Shown here piece after piece: positions 5,390-13,154 of a stretch of DNA of 15,588 bases. The notes under the pieces were generated by a model. It did not search any database and was not told the origin of the DNA. It was given only the letters and a program-made list of their open reading frames with translations. How positions within the stretch are numbered: position 1 is the stretch's first letter; every line of letters begins with the position of its first letter. A program made the translations under genes and the position numbers. Source of the DNA: Sphingomonas hengshuiensis (GTDB lineage Bacteria > Pseudomonadota > Alphaproteobacteria > Sphingomonadales > Sphingomonadaceae); NCBI GenBank assembly GCA_003240755.1, contig QFNF01000051.1, forward strand, positions 1 through 15,588, given 5' to 3'.

Positions 5390-8242
5390 TTACTTCGCCG
5401 CGACCGGGGCGGTCGGCGGCGTTGCCGCTACCACCTCCACCGGCAGGCCCAGTCCGTCAAGCTGCGGACGGACGACCCTGGCATCGCCGACCACCACATA
5501 GACGAAGCGATCGGGGTCGATTGCCGCGCGTGCCGCAGCGTCAAGCTGGGTCGTGGTCAGCGACCGATATTTTTGCGGCAGGGTCGCCTGATAATTGTCC
5601 GGGCGGCCGAGGAAGTCGTTGCTGCGCATCGCGCCCAGCACCGCGCCCGCGGTTTCGTACGTGCCGGCCAACTGCCGCGTCTCGCCATCGATCGAACGGC
5701 GGAATTCGACGGGGGTGACGCCGTTCGGCCCGAGGAACCCGTTGATCTGTTCGCGCAGCGACGCGATGGCCGGGCCGGTCTTGTCGGCCTGCACCGGCGC
5801 GTTGATGACATAGGGCACCGCGTTCTGCATCAACTGGAACCCGCCGCGCGCGCCATAGGACCAGTGCTTCGCCTCGCGCAGGTCCATGTTGATGCGGCTG
5901 AGGAAGCCGGAACCGAGCACGGTATTGGCGGTGGTCGCCGCCAGCGTATCCGACTTGGCCTGTACCGGCGTCATCTGCCCCGCGACGATCAGCGACTGCG
6001 GCGAATTGGGCCGGTCGACCAGCACGATCTTCGGCGTGGTCGTAGCGCGCTGCGCCGGGAAGCTTTTGGTGCCCGCCGCCCCCGTCGCGCGCCAGTCGCC
6101 CAGCGCCGCGTTCAGCGCCCGCTGCACCTCGGCGAGCGGACGATCGGACACGACGAAGACCTTCGCCTTGTCCGGGCGCAGCCATGCGCCGCGCCATGCG
6201 ATCAGGTCGTCGCGCTTGAGCGCCGCGACCGCGGCGGGATCGCCCACGCCCGCCGCCAGCTTCGCATAGGGCGAACTGGCGCCATATAGCAGCGGCGGCA
6301 GCGTCATGTCGGCCAGCCCCTGCGGATTGGTGCGCTGCTGCCCGATCTGTGCCAGCACCTGTCCGCGCACGCGCTCCAGTTCGTTCGCATCGAACGCCGG
6401 ATTGCGCAGCACGTCGGCGAACAGCATCGTCGCGCTGTTCAGATTGGCGCTGGGCACGCCGAAGCCGATCGTGGTCTCATCGGCGGAATTGCCGCCGCTC
6501 ATCTGCATGCCGAGCCGTTCCTTGGCCTCCGCCATCGCGATCGAATCGCGCGTCGTGGTGCCTTCGTCGATCAGCGACAGCGTCATGCCGGCGGTGCCGA
6601 GCTTGTCCGCGACGTCGGCGGCGGTGCCGGCGTCGAACACCATCGACACCTGCGTCACCGGGACGGCGGTCCGCTGGGCATAGACCAGTTCGATGCCGTT
6701 CGACAGGCGGCTGCGCGTCACCTGCGGGAATTGCAGCGCGGCGCCGGTGTCGGCGACGCCCGGCATCGCGCCGCGCGTGCCCTTGAACGGCGTTTCGGCC
6801 GCCGCCGGGGCGGCGGGAGCGGCCGCGACCGCCTTCGCCTCCTCATATCCCTCGCGCGGGCCGTTTTCGACGATCAGCGTATAGGCCGGGCGCGACATCC
6901 ACTTCTGCGCGGCGGCGCGGGCGCGGTCCGGCGTCATCGTCGCCAGCGCGTTCAGCTCCTTCTTGTAGAAGCCCGGATCGTTCGAATACAGCTCGCCCGA
7001 CGCCAGCGTCACCGCCTTGCCCCGGAAGCCGCCGACCGATTCGAGGCCGGCGATCGTGCCCGACACGCTGGTCGTCGCGACGCGGGCAACCTCGTCGGCG
7101 GTCGGGCCGGTGCGCAGGTAATCGGCGATCATCTGGTCCAGCTTCGCCTCGACGACCCTTGCATCGACGCCCGGCCGCACGATCGCGCGGACCAGCAGCA
7201 TCCCCGCCTGCGCCAGCGACTGGACGCCGGCCGACACCTGCACCGCCAGCTTGTCCTTCTTGACCAGCTCGTTGTCGAGCCGCGACGAAGCGAGCCCGCC
7301 GAACGCGCTCATCGCCACGTCCAGCGCCGGCGAATCGGGATCGTTCAGCCCCGGCACCGGCCAGACCTTCATAATCATCGTCGCGGCGACATTGTCCTTC
7401 ATCACCTCGCGCACCGGGGCGGCCAGCGTCGGCACCTCGATCTTCGGCAGGACCGATTCCGGCCCCTTCGCGATCTTGCCGAAATATTTCTCGACCAGCG
7501 GGCGCGCTTCCTTCGCGTCGATGTCGCCGGCCAGCACCAGCACCGCGTTGTTCGGGCCGTAATGGCCGCGGAACCAGTTCTTCACGTCCTCGAGGCTGGC
7601 GGCGTCGAGATCGGCCATCGAACCGATCACCGAATGGCGATAGGGATGGCCGACCGGGAAGATGCCCTCGGTCATCTTGTAGCGGACAAGGCCATAGGGC
7701 TGGTTGTCGCCCTGCCGCTTTTCGTTCTGCACGACGCCGCGCTGTTCATCCAGCACGCCCTGCGTCACCGCGCCGAGCAGATAGCCCATGCGATCCGATT
7801 CGAGGAACAGCGCACGGTCGAGCGCGGGCTTCGGCACCGTTTCGAAATAATTGGTGCGGTCGTAGCTGGTGGTGCCGTTCAGGTCGGTCGCGCCGATCGA
7901 GCGCAACGGATCGAAGAAATCGCCGGGCGCATTTTCCGAACCGTTGAACATCAGATGCTCGAACAGATGCGCAAACCCGGTCTTCCCCTGCGGCTCATGC
8001 TTCGAACCGACGTCATACCATACCGACACCGCAACGATCGGCGCCTTGCGATCGGTATGGGTGATGACCGTCAGCCCGTTGGCGAGGGTGAATTTCTCGT
8101 ACGGGATGTTCACCGGCGCGACCAGCGCCGACAGCGGCGCGGCCTTTACCGGCGGCGCGGTACGCGCAGGTGCCTGCGCCAGGGCCGGTGTGCCGGCAAG
8201 GGTCGTGGATGCAAGCAGGACGGTCGCGACAGTACGGAACAT
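5390..8242 (-). CDS. Two-domain M16 (pitrilysin/insulinase) zinc metalloprotease, exported
   Basis: A 950-aa protein. Residues 1-23 form a signal peptide (hydrophobic run, then TPALAQ), so it acts in the periplasm or at the envelope. The first M16 half carries the inverted zinc motif HLFEH (H92, E95, H96) and the third ligand region VQNEKR (E174) about 77 residues later. A Pro/Ala-rich linker follows near residue 480, then a second M16 half. There the motif position reads MTLSLIDEGT, without the His/Glu ligands, so this half should be non-catalytic. This matches fused active and inactive M16 pairs that form a closed peptide-degrading chamber. The likely role is turnover of periplasmic peptides. 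The ATG at 8242 was chosen because the signal peptide begins there; 170 further open codons upstream are non-coding in character. Its SD is weak (GGGTGGGG). Confidence 0.93.
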   Translation of the reverse strand: MFRTVATVLLASTTLAGTPALAQAPARTAPPVKAAPLSALVAPVNIPYEKFTLANGLTVITHTDRKAPIVAVSVWYDVGSKHEPQGKTGFAHLFEHLMFNGSENAPGDFFDPLRSIGATDLNGTTSYDRTNYFETVPKPALDRALFLESDRMGYLLGAVTQGVLDEQRGVVQNEKRQGDNQPYGLVRYKMTEGIFPVGHPYRHSVIGSMADLDAASLEDVKNWFRGHYGPNNAVLVLAGDIDAKEARPLVEKYFGKIAKGPESVLPKIEVPTLAAPVREVMKDNVAATMIMKVWPVPGLNDPDSPALDVAMSAFGGLASSRLDNELVKKDKLAVQVSAGVQSLAQAGMLLVRAIVRPGVDARVVEAKLDQMIADYLRTGPTADEVARVATTSVSGTIAGLESVGGFRGKAVTLASGELYSNDPGFYKKELNALATMTPDRARAAAQKWMSRPAYTLIVENGPREGYEEAKAVAAAPAAPAAAETPFKGTRGAMPGVADTGAALQFPQVTRSRLSNGIELVYAQRTAVPVTQVSMVFDAGTAADVADKLGTAGMTLSLIDEGTTTRDSIAMAEAKERLGMQMSGGNSADETTIGFGVPSANLNSATMLFADVLRNPAFDANELERVRGQVLAQIGQQRTNPQGLADMTLPPLLYGASSPYAKLAAGVGDPAAVAALKRDDLIAWRGAWLRPDKAKVFVVSDRPLAEVQRALNAALGDWRATGAAGTKSFPAQRATTTPKIVLVDRPNSPQSLIVAGQMTPVQAKSDTLAATTANTVLGSGFLSRINMDLREAKHWSYGARGGFQLMQNAVPYVINAPVQADKTGPAIASLREQINGFLGPNGVTPVEFRRSIDGETRQLAGTYETAGAVLGAMRSNDFLGRPDNYQATLPQKYRSLTTTQLDAAARAAIDPDRFVYVVVGDARVVRPQLDGLGLPVEVVAATPPTAPVAAK

Positions 8243-8352
8243 GGAACCCCACCCATTATCGATAAACGGAATGACGGTGTATGGCGGCCGCCCGACATGC
8301 GCAAGACGGTTCCGTTTCCCAAGACCGGCCGGCGTCTTGCGTGACTGTAACA

Positions 8353-8384
8353 TATAATGTCCTCGGACCAATCCGGCCGATTGG
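8353..8384 (+). promoter_or_regulatory. Candidate -10 box with adjacent palindrome
   Basis: A perfect TATAAT (8353-8358) is rare in such GC-rich DNA. Ten bases on lies the inverted repeat CCAATC-N5-GATTGG (8368-8384), which would overlap a start site driven by that box. No good -35 is visible at 16-18 bases; TTGCGT at 8337 is too close. It lies between the M16 protease gene and the genes to the right. Confidence 0.3.
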
Positions 8385-8425
8385 CTGTTTTCATGTGGCC
8401 TACAGTGACTATGTTGCAACGCGCC

Positions 8426-8581
8426 ATGACCATTCCCTTCGAAACCTTTCGCCCGCTCCTGCCCTTTTCCGATCGGTTCGATCGTCTGCTGGCGATCGGC
8501 TGGGAGGATGTCGGCGGTGTCGTGCTCGCCATGGGGGCGGTAGCCTTCATGACCGCGGTGGGTGCCCTGCGTTCGCGCTGA
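8426..8581 (+). CDS. Possible small membrane peptide
   Basis: A 51-aa frame beginning MTIPFETFRPLLPF with one plausible transmembrane helix near the end (VGGVVLAMGAVAFMTAVGAL) and a basic tail LRSR. This N-out or N-in single-span layout is typical of small membrane proteins. An in-frame ATG at 8411 would give 56 aa. Neither start has a clear Shine-Dalgarno site, and I do not recognise the sequence. Support comes from the peptide's sensible composition and its position 68 bases downstream of the TATAAT box. It could equally be chance reading in a 415-base gap. Confidence 0.35.
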   Translation: MTIPFETFRPLLPFSDRFDRLLAIGWEDVGGVVLAMGAVAFMTAVGALRSR

Positions 8582-8657
8582 GTACCGCCTGCTCCAATAT
8601 TGCTGCGTAGCAACATTCCTGGGGCGGCAGCTCTCACGGGAACAAGGGTATTTGCGT

Positions 8658-9116
8658 ATGATCCGATCGACTGTGGCCGTGCTGGCCGGAACGCTGCTGG
8701 CCGCGTGCGGTGCATCGACCGCGCCCGACCAGCAGGCGGCGTTGAACAACAAGGTCGACCTGCGTCACCTGGTCGAGACCGAGGTCGCGGGGAACGGCAT
8801 CGAGCGCTATCCGCTGGAAGGCGTGGAGATACCCACGCCGTCCGACGCCCAGTCACGCTACGAACTGCTGCGCCAGCGGCGGACGGCGGGCGACACGATC
8901 ATCGCGATCCTGCGCCAGCAGCGCGGCGACCGCTTCGTCTATGCCCGTACCGAGGTGGATTGCGCGCGCAACCTGTTCCACGTCGTCGGCGTCGCGGACA
9001 CGCGGGCGCATGTCGAGACCAACGTGGCACATGACGGCCCGCTGCGCTCCACCGAAGGCCTGCCGCTGCGACAGGAACTGTCGCGCTTCATCTGCGCACG
9101 CGCATCGGCGACCTGA
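8658..9116 (+). CDS. Putative lipoprotein of unknown function
   Basis: A 152-aa protein. Residues 1-17 are a lipoprotein signal with lipobox LLAAC, so C17 should be lipidated and the mature protein anchored in the inner or outer membrane facing the periplasm. The mature part is mixed alpha/beta without a motif I recognise (RYELLRQRR, FVYARTEVDCARNLFHVVG). Two more cysteines, in DCARN and ICARA, could form a disulfide. The ATG at 8658 has AAGGG at 8644-8648, 9 bases upstream. It stands alone and converges on the membrane protein gene ending at 9171, with 54 bases between and no clear terminator. Confidence 0.82.
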   Translation: MIRSTVAVLAGTLLAACGASTAPDQQAALNNKVDLRHLVETEVAGNGIERYPLEGVEIPTPSDAQSRYELLRQRRTAGDTIIAILRQQRGDRFVYARTEVDCARNLFHVVGVADTRAHVETNVAHDGPLRSTEGLPLRQELSRFICARASAT

Positions 9117-9170
9117 CCGGGACACGGCACGGCCAAACCGCGCCCGACCCGGCGGCAGAAACGCAGCCCT

Positions 9171-10169
9171 CTACTCGCCCGCCGGCGGCACCGCCGGCGT
9201 GGCGACCTCCGCCTCGAAGGCGGGATCGGGATCGGCGACGGGCAGCGTGCCGCGTCGCCGCTCGAAGCTGGTCAGCAGGAAGAACAGCAGGTTGCTCCCC
9301 TGTGTCAGCGCGCCGCCGGCCAGCAGCAACCCGGCCATCGCCGTGCGCGGGCCCTCGATGATATGGCTCATCTCCAGCGCGGCGGACAGGAACAACAGGT
9401 CGCGGTTGGGCACGATCGGCAGGCGGCTGATGACCATCTGCACCGTCAGGAACGTGATCCACACGCCCAGCGGCTGGCCCGGCAGCACCACCGCCCATTG
9501 CGTCGCCTGTAGCAGCACGACGATCAGGATGCGCGCGACATGGATGCCCAGCACCGCACCGGCGGTTCCCCAGCGGACCGACAATATCCGCTTGCGCAGG
9601 CGTAGCAGCAGCGGCGTCAGGAAGGCGGCGACCAGCAGCGCGGCGAGGATCACCCCGCCCGCCGAATGCAGCCAGTCGGCGATCCATCTGGCGCGCCCGG
9701 TCGCCATGAAGACGACCAGCAGGCACGAGGTGATCGTCGCCGAAGCCAGCGCCGACAGGATCGCATTGTCCTTGATCGCCAGCAGCAGCGTCTTCGACGC
9801 GATGCCCAGCCGCTGGCGTGCCCAGACGAACAGATAGAGTTCGCCGGAATAGCCGACGAACGCGGAGTTGAAGACGCGCTTGCGCACGAACACCGGCAGG
9901 CTGCCCGGCATCGGGCGGCCGAGCAGCAGGCGGAAGATCCAGACCTCCGACACCGGCAGCGCCATGAACATCACGACGAACAGGATGTAGAACCATGGTG
10001 TGCGCGGCAGCGCGGCGGCGACGTTGCTCCACCCGATCGCGCGGACCTTCAGCACCAGCCACAGCAGCACGCCGACGAAGAACAGCGCGCGGAACACCTT
10101 GCCTGCCCACGCGGCGGCCGGCGTCTGCGACCAGTCGTGCAGCCGCTGCGCGCGGGTCGCCAGCGTCAA
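9171..10169 (-). CDS. Multi-pass membrane protein, glycosyltransferase-linked
   Basis: A 332-aa integral inner-membrane protein with about seven or eight hydrophobic segments, near residues 24-42, 58-82, 138-156, 170-190, 203-228, 235-250 and 278-300. A conserved-looking loop KRVFNSAFVGYSGELYLF (97-114) recalls the N...GE motif of flippase-like / lysylphosphatidylglycerol-synthase TM-domain proteins, so a lipid-linked glycan or lipid handling role is possible; this family link is tentative. The C-terminus is acidic and Ala/Pro-rich. The start is inferred as TTG at 10169, overlapping the stop of the upstream glycosyltransferase as TTGA; the nearest downstream alternative is a GTG at codon 25, right at the first membrane span. 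The SD (GGCCGGGG) is weak, so translational coupling is likely. Confidence 0.82.
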   Translation of the reverse strand: MTLATRAQRLHDWSQTPAAAWAGKVFRALFFVGVLLWLVLKVRAIGWSNVAAALPRTPWFYILFVVMFMALPVSEVWIFRLLLGRPMPGSLPVFVRKRVFNSAFVGYSGELYLFVWARQRLGIASKTLLLAIKDNAILSALASATITSCLLVVFMATGRARWIADWLHSAGGVILAALLVAAFLTPLLLRLRKRILSVRWGTAGAVLGIHVARILIVVLLQATQWAVVLPGQPLGVWITFLTVQMVISRLPIVPNRDLLFLSAALEMSHIIEGPRTAMAGLLLAGGALTQGSNLLFFLLTSFERRRGTLPVADPDPAFEAEVATPAVPPAGE

Positions 10170-10942
10170 GCGAACACCCCGGCCTGGCGCGAGTCGGCCA
10201 CAAAGGCGTCGAACGCGGCCCGCGTGTCGGGATCGAGGCGGAAGCGCGAATGGCGCCATACTCCGCCGGGCAGGAACCGGCGCAGCGCATATTCGATCGC
10301 GGCGGCAGGCGTATTGCGTACGCGCCGTTCGAAATGGGTCCGCTCCCACGTGTTCGCGCCATGAAAGGCGCGGACGAACAGGCCGGGCGCGTCGAGCACG
10401 CCGATCCGCTCCGCCGGCCAGTGGGCGAGGAAGTCGGTATCCTCGCCGCGACGCTTTTCGGGGTAGCGCGCGGACGGATCGGCGCGGTGGACGATGCTGC
10501 CCGGCACGCCGGGGTCCAGCGTGCCGACATAGGGATGATCGAACCAGTCGGGCGCGTCGAGATGCATCAGCGTGCCGCGCAGGACGCAGGCGTCCCTGCC
10601 CGCGTCGAGCACCGCGATCTGCCGCGCCAGCCGGTCGGGATGATACCAGTCGTCGTCGTCCCACTGCGCGACGATGGCGCCGCGGGCGAGGTCGAGCGTG
10701 CGGTTGCGCAGACGTCCCAGCGTCGTTTCGGGCGTCTTCGCCACGCGATCGTAGATCAGCCGGTCGGCGGGGATGCCGGCGAACAGCGGGGTGTAGTCCT
10801 GCTCGCCATCGTCGACGACGACCAGTTCGCGGTTGCCCCAGCGTTGGGCGAGGAAGCAGCCGACCGCGCGCCGTGCCAGCGCGGCACGGTTCGCTGTCAC
10901 CATCACGCAGCTTACCCGCGCGCCGTCGTCGGACCAGTTCAT
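10166..10942 (-). CDS. Family 2 (GT-A) glycosyltransferase
   Basis: A 258-aa cytosolic inverting transferase, domain starting at about residue 8. Visible motifs are the nucleotide-binding start VSCVMVTANR (10-19), VVVDDG (41-46), the metal-binding DDDD of WDDDDWYHPDRL (95-98, the DXD motif), and GED (166-168), likely contributing the catalytic base. It has no membrane helix and should use a nucleotide-sugar donor; sugar and acceptor are unknown. The start is ATG at 10942, with a GTG one codon earlier (10945) equally possible; AAGG lies 8 bases upstream. It overlaps the membrane protein gene by 4 bases, so the two probably work together, and it is divergent from the GT4 gene across 95 bases. 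Confidence 0.9.
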   Translation of the reverse strand: MNWSDDGARVSCVMVTANRAALARRAVGCFLAQRWGNRELVVVDDGEQDYTPLFAGIPADRLIYDRVAKTPETTLGRLRNRTLDLARGAIVAQWDDDDWYHPDRLARQIAVLDAGRDACVLRGTLMHLDAPDWFDHPYVGTLDPGVPGSIVHRADPSARYPEKRRGEDTDFLAHWPAERIGVLDAPGLFVRAFHGANTWERTHFERRVRNTPAAAIEYALRRFLPGGVWRHSRFRLDPDTRAAFDAFVADSRQAGVFA

Positions 10943-11037
10943 CACCTGCGCCTTAGAGCGCGTTTGGAAGGGCGTCGAGACGCGTTTCGCGGCGCCAAAC
11001 AGATGGGTGGCGCGTCCGCGCCCGCGCTGGTAGCCGG
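10943..11037. promoter_or_regulatory. Divergent intergenic region with nested inverted repeats
   Basis: These 95 bases separate the two glycosyltransferase operons and should contain promoters for both. Within them, GTTTGG (10962-10967) pairs with CCAAAC (10995-11000), enclosing a perfect small hairpin GCGTC-GA-GACGC (10972-10983). No -10/-35 pair is convincing. Confidence 0.35.
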
Positions 11038-12099
11038 ATGGGGATGCGGATCGTGTTCGTCCTTACCTATCCCACCCATCACGGGATTGCCGATATCGGC
11101 GAATGGCTGCGCTGGGACAATCGCGACCGGCGGATGCCGGGCATCCTTGCCGAATGGGGTGCCGAGGTCGAACTGTGGGGGCTGGCACGCGAACCGCTCG
11201 ACACCGTGTCGGCGCTGCCCGGCATCGCCCCCTATCCCATCCGGCTGTTCGCGCCGTCGAACCCGCAGGCCCGGACCCGCGACCAGAAGAGCGACGCGAT
11301 GATCGTCGCCGCAAAGGCCGATCCGGCGACGCTGTTCGTGCTGATCGGCAGCAATGGCGGCGCGGGGTTCGACCTGTACGACCGGGTGCTGCGACCCGGC
11401 AAACGACGCTTCGCGGTCATCATCGGCGGCGACTGGTGGAGCCGGATCGTCCCGCGCGCGGCATTCGTGTTGCCCGAATCGGCGGTGCAGGAGGCCAGGC
11501 TGATGCAGCCGGGTTGGCGGGTGTGGCGGCGGCCGGTGCCGGACAGCCGGATGCAGCGGCTGCCCAAGACGATCGATACCGACCGGTTCGCACCGATCGA
11601 GGCCGGGAAGCGGTTCGACGTGATCGCGACCAGCCGGCTGACCCCGTACAAGAAATTCGACGAGATCGCCGCGCTGGGCGAAACGCACCGGGTGGCGGTG
11701 ATCGGCGACGGGCCGCGGGCGGCGGCGCTGAAGCGGCGCTTTCCGCAGGTCACGTGGCTGGGGCATGTCCCCAATGCGCAGGTGCCCGCCATGCTGGCGC
11801 AGGCGCGGTTGTTCTTCCATGCCGGGCGGCGCGACTATTTCCCCCGCGCGATACCGGAAGCGATGGCGTGCGGCCTGCCGGTCGCGGCGTTCGACGACCG
11901 GATCGGGACTGACGTGATCCCGCGGCGCTGCGGCCTGCTGGTGCGCGATGCCGATTACCGGGCGAAGGTCGCGGCGCTGCTGCACGATCCGGCGGCGACC
12001 ACGGCGATGGGCACGGCAGCGCGGGCGCATGCGGTGGCGACGCACGGACCCCGGTCGTCCGAGGCGGCATGCCGGCGGCTGCTGGAGCTGGCGGCGTGA
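11038..12099 (+). CDS. Family 4 (GT-B) glycosyltransferase
   Basis: A 353-aa retaining-type glycosyltransferase with two Rossmann-like halves. The N-terminal half begins MRIVFVLTYPTHHGIADIGEW, a glycine-containing acceptor-side loop. The C-terminal donor half begins at about residue 193 (VIATSRLTPYKKFDEI), with VIGDGP at 221-226 and PEAMACGLPV at 273-282. The family's E-x7-E pattern appears as D266-x7-E274, so the first Glu is Asp; E274 should contact the donor. No membrane span is seen. Start: ATG at 11038 or 11044, both with weak sites. The stop codon overlaps the start of the next gene (GTGA). The substrate is unknown; the context suggests stepwise building of a surface glycan. Confidence 0.9.
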   Translation: MGMRIVFVLTYPTHHGIADIGEWLRWDNRDRRMPGILAEWGAEVELWGLAREPLDTVSALPGIAPYPIRLFAPSNPQARTRDQKSDAMIVAAKADPATLFVLIGSNGGAGFDLYDRVLRPGKRRFAVIIGGDWWSRIVPRAAFVLPESAVQEARLMQPGWRVWRRPVPDSRMQRLPKTIDTDRFAPIEAGKRFDVIATSRLTPYKKFDEIAALGETHRVAVIGDGPRAAALKRRFPQVTWLGHVPNAQVPAMLAQARLFFHAGRRDYFPRAIPEAMACGLPVAAFDDRIGTDVIPRRCGLLVRDADYRAKVAALLHDPAATTAMGTAARAHAVATHGPRSSEAACRRLLELAA

Positions 12100-12866
12100 C
12101 GCGCTGGACCTTCGTCATCGCCTATTACAACGAAGCGGATTTCCTGCCCGCCACGCTCGCCGCGCTGGCGGCGCAGACCGTGCCGTTCCGGCTGGTGCTG
12201 GTCGACAATGGTTCGACCGACGGGTCGGATGCGATCGCGCGGGACTTCGCCGCGCCGGGGGTGGAGGTGGTGCATCTGTCCGAAGCGCGGCCGGGCAAGA
12301 TCCACGCGCTGGAAACCGCAATGGCGCATCTGACCACCGAATTCAGCGCGTTCGGCGATGCCGATACCTATTACCCCCCGCACTATCTGGCCGAGGCGCA
12401 GCGCGCGTTCGATGCCGATCCGCGCACGGTGGCGGTGATGGCATTGGGGGTCGATGCGTCGGGGCAGCGGCTGCGGCGGGCCCTCTATGCCGGCATAGTC
12501 ACGAAAATCCTGTCGAAACAGACGCATACCGGTGGTTATGGACAAGCGTTTCGAACGTCGGCGCTGGTGAAGGCGGGCGGGTTTTCCGAGCAACTATGGC
12601 CCTATGTCCTGCTCGACCATGAGATTATGCAGCGCGTCGCGAAGCTGGGACGCGTGGTCTATCCCTTTGATTTCTGGGCAAAACCGTCACCACGACGGTC
12701 GGACCGGCGGCGGGTGCGCTGGACGCTGGCCGAGCGGATCTTGTACCACGCGACGCCGTTCGCGGCGAAGGACTGGTATTTCCATCGCTTCCTTGGGCCA
12801 AGGTTGAAAGCTCGGGGGATTACCCATTTGAATTTGCGGGACAAACCGTGGGAGACGAAGGCGTAG
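12096..12866 (+). CDS. Family 2 (GT-A) glycosyltransferase
   Basis: A 256-aa cytosolic transferase. Motifs are FVIAYYNEADFL (6-17), the donor-binding VDNGSTDGSDAIA (36-48), the metal-binding DAD in FGDADTYYPPHYL (88-90), and LDHEIMQRV (173-181), probably the catalytic-base region. It differs clearly in sequence from the GT2 at 10166-10942. The start is GTG at 12096, overlapping the GT4 stop as GTGA, with TGGAG 8 bases upstream (12083-12087); an upstream in-frame ATG at 12069 would lie deep inside the GT4 gene. It ends the operon, and no obvious terminator follows. The last codons and the 40 bases after them are somewhat less GC-rich than the surroundings. Confidence 0.9.
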   Translation: MTRWTFVIAYYNEADFLPATLAALAAQTVPFRLVLVDNGSTDGSDAIARDFAAPGVEVVHLSEARPGKIHALETAMAHLTTEFSAFGDADTYYPPHYLAEAQRAFDADPRTVAVMALGVDASGQRLRRALYAGIVTKILSKQTHTGGYGQAFRTSALVKAGGFSEQLWPYVLLDHEIMQRVAKLGRVVYPFDFWAKPSPRRSDRRRVRWTLAERILYHATPFAAKDWYFHRFLGPRLKARGITHLNLRDKPWETKA

Positions 12867-13154
12867 GCCGTTCCAAAGTTCACTAAGTTCACACTCGTGC
12901 GCGTTTCGTGGCGGATGTGGTCTTGGGATGCGTTCGGGTCGGGATGTTTCGGCGGTGAGAAGGAACGGGGCGGAGCATGGCATGGTGGGGGTGCTGTAGG
13001 AAAGCCGCGTTTCGGAACCGATCTGATGATCGTCGTACATCCGCCACTGGCAGGATATCGTTCGCGTGACGGCGGCCCAAACCGGAATGGCTGAGGGTCG
13101 AACGGTTCGTCCCAGCGAGCCGCCGGGCCCGTCGATACAGGCCTTTCGGAAAGC
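12867..13154. other. Gene-free convergent region
   Basis: These 288 bases lie between the GT2 gene (+) and the TusA-like gene (-). They hold a copy of the 25-base repeat (12873-12897) and otherwise no gene or clear terminator. Overlapping short frames on both strands look like chance. Confidence 0.6.
12873..12897. repeat. 25-base exact repeat, copy 2
   Basis: Identical to 1157-1181, in the same orientation. It starts 7 bases after the stop codon of the GT2 gene, so both copies lie downstream of plus-strand genes. The tandem core is AGTTCACTA then AGTTCACAC. Confidence 0.8.

Larger units (their letters stand above)
8243..8657. other. Intergenic region between M16 protease and lipoprotein genes
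   Basis: A 415-base divergent region. It holds the TATAAT box and palindrome at 8353-8384, the doubtful small peptide frame at 8426-8581, and an imperfect inverted repeat TTGCT-N4-AGCAA at 8600-8613 about 45 bases before the lipoprotein start. Nothing else stands out. Confidence 0.5.

Noticed and set aside
6731..8344. Plus-strand open frame of 537 codons opposite the M16 protease gene
   Set aside because: Arg/His/Gly-rich shadow of a GC-rich gene with strong motifs on the other strand; no domain and no start signal.
9088..10530. Minus-strand open frame of 480 codons across the membrane protein gene
   Set aside because: It overlaps two better-supported genes in another frame; low-complexity Arg/Ala/Gly composition.
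10942..12045. Minus-strand open frame opposite the GT4 gene
   Set aside because: His/Arg/Pro-rich shadow without motifs.
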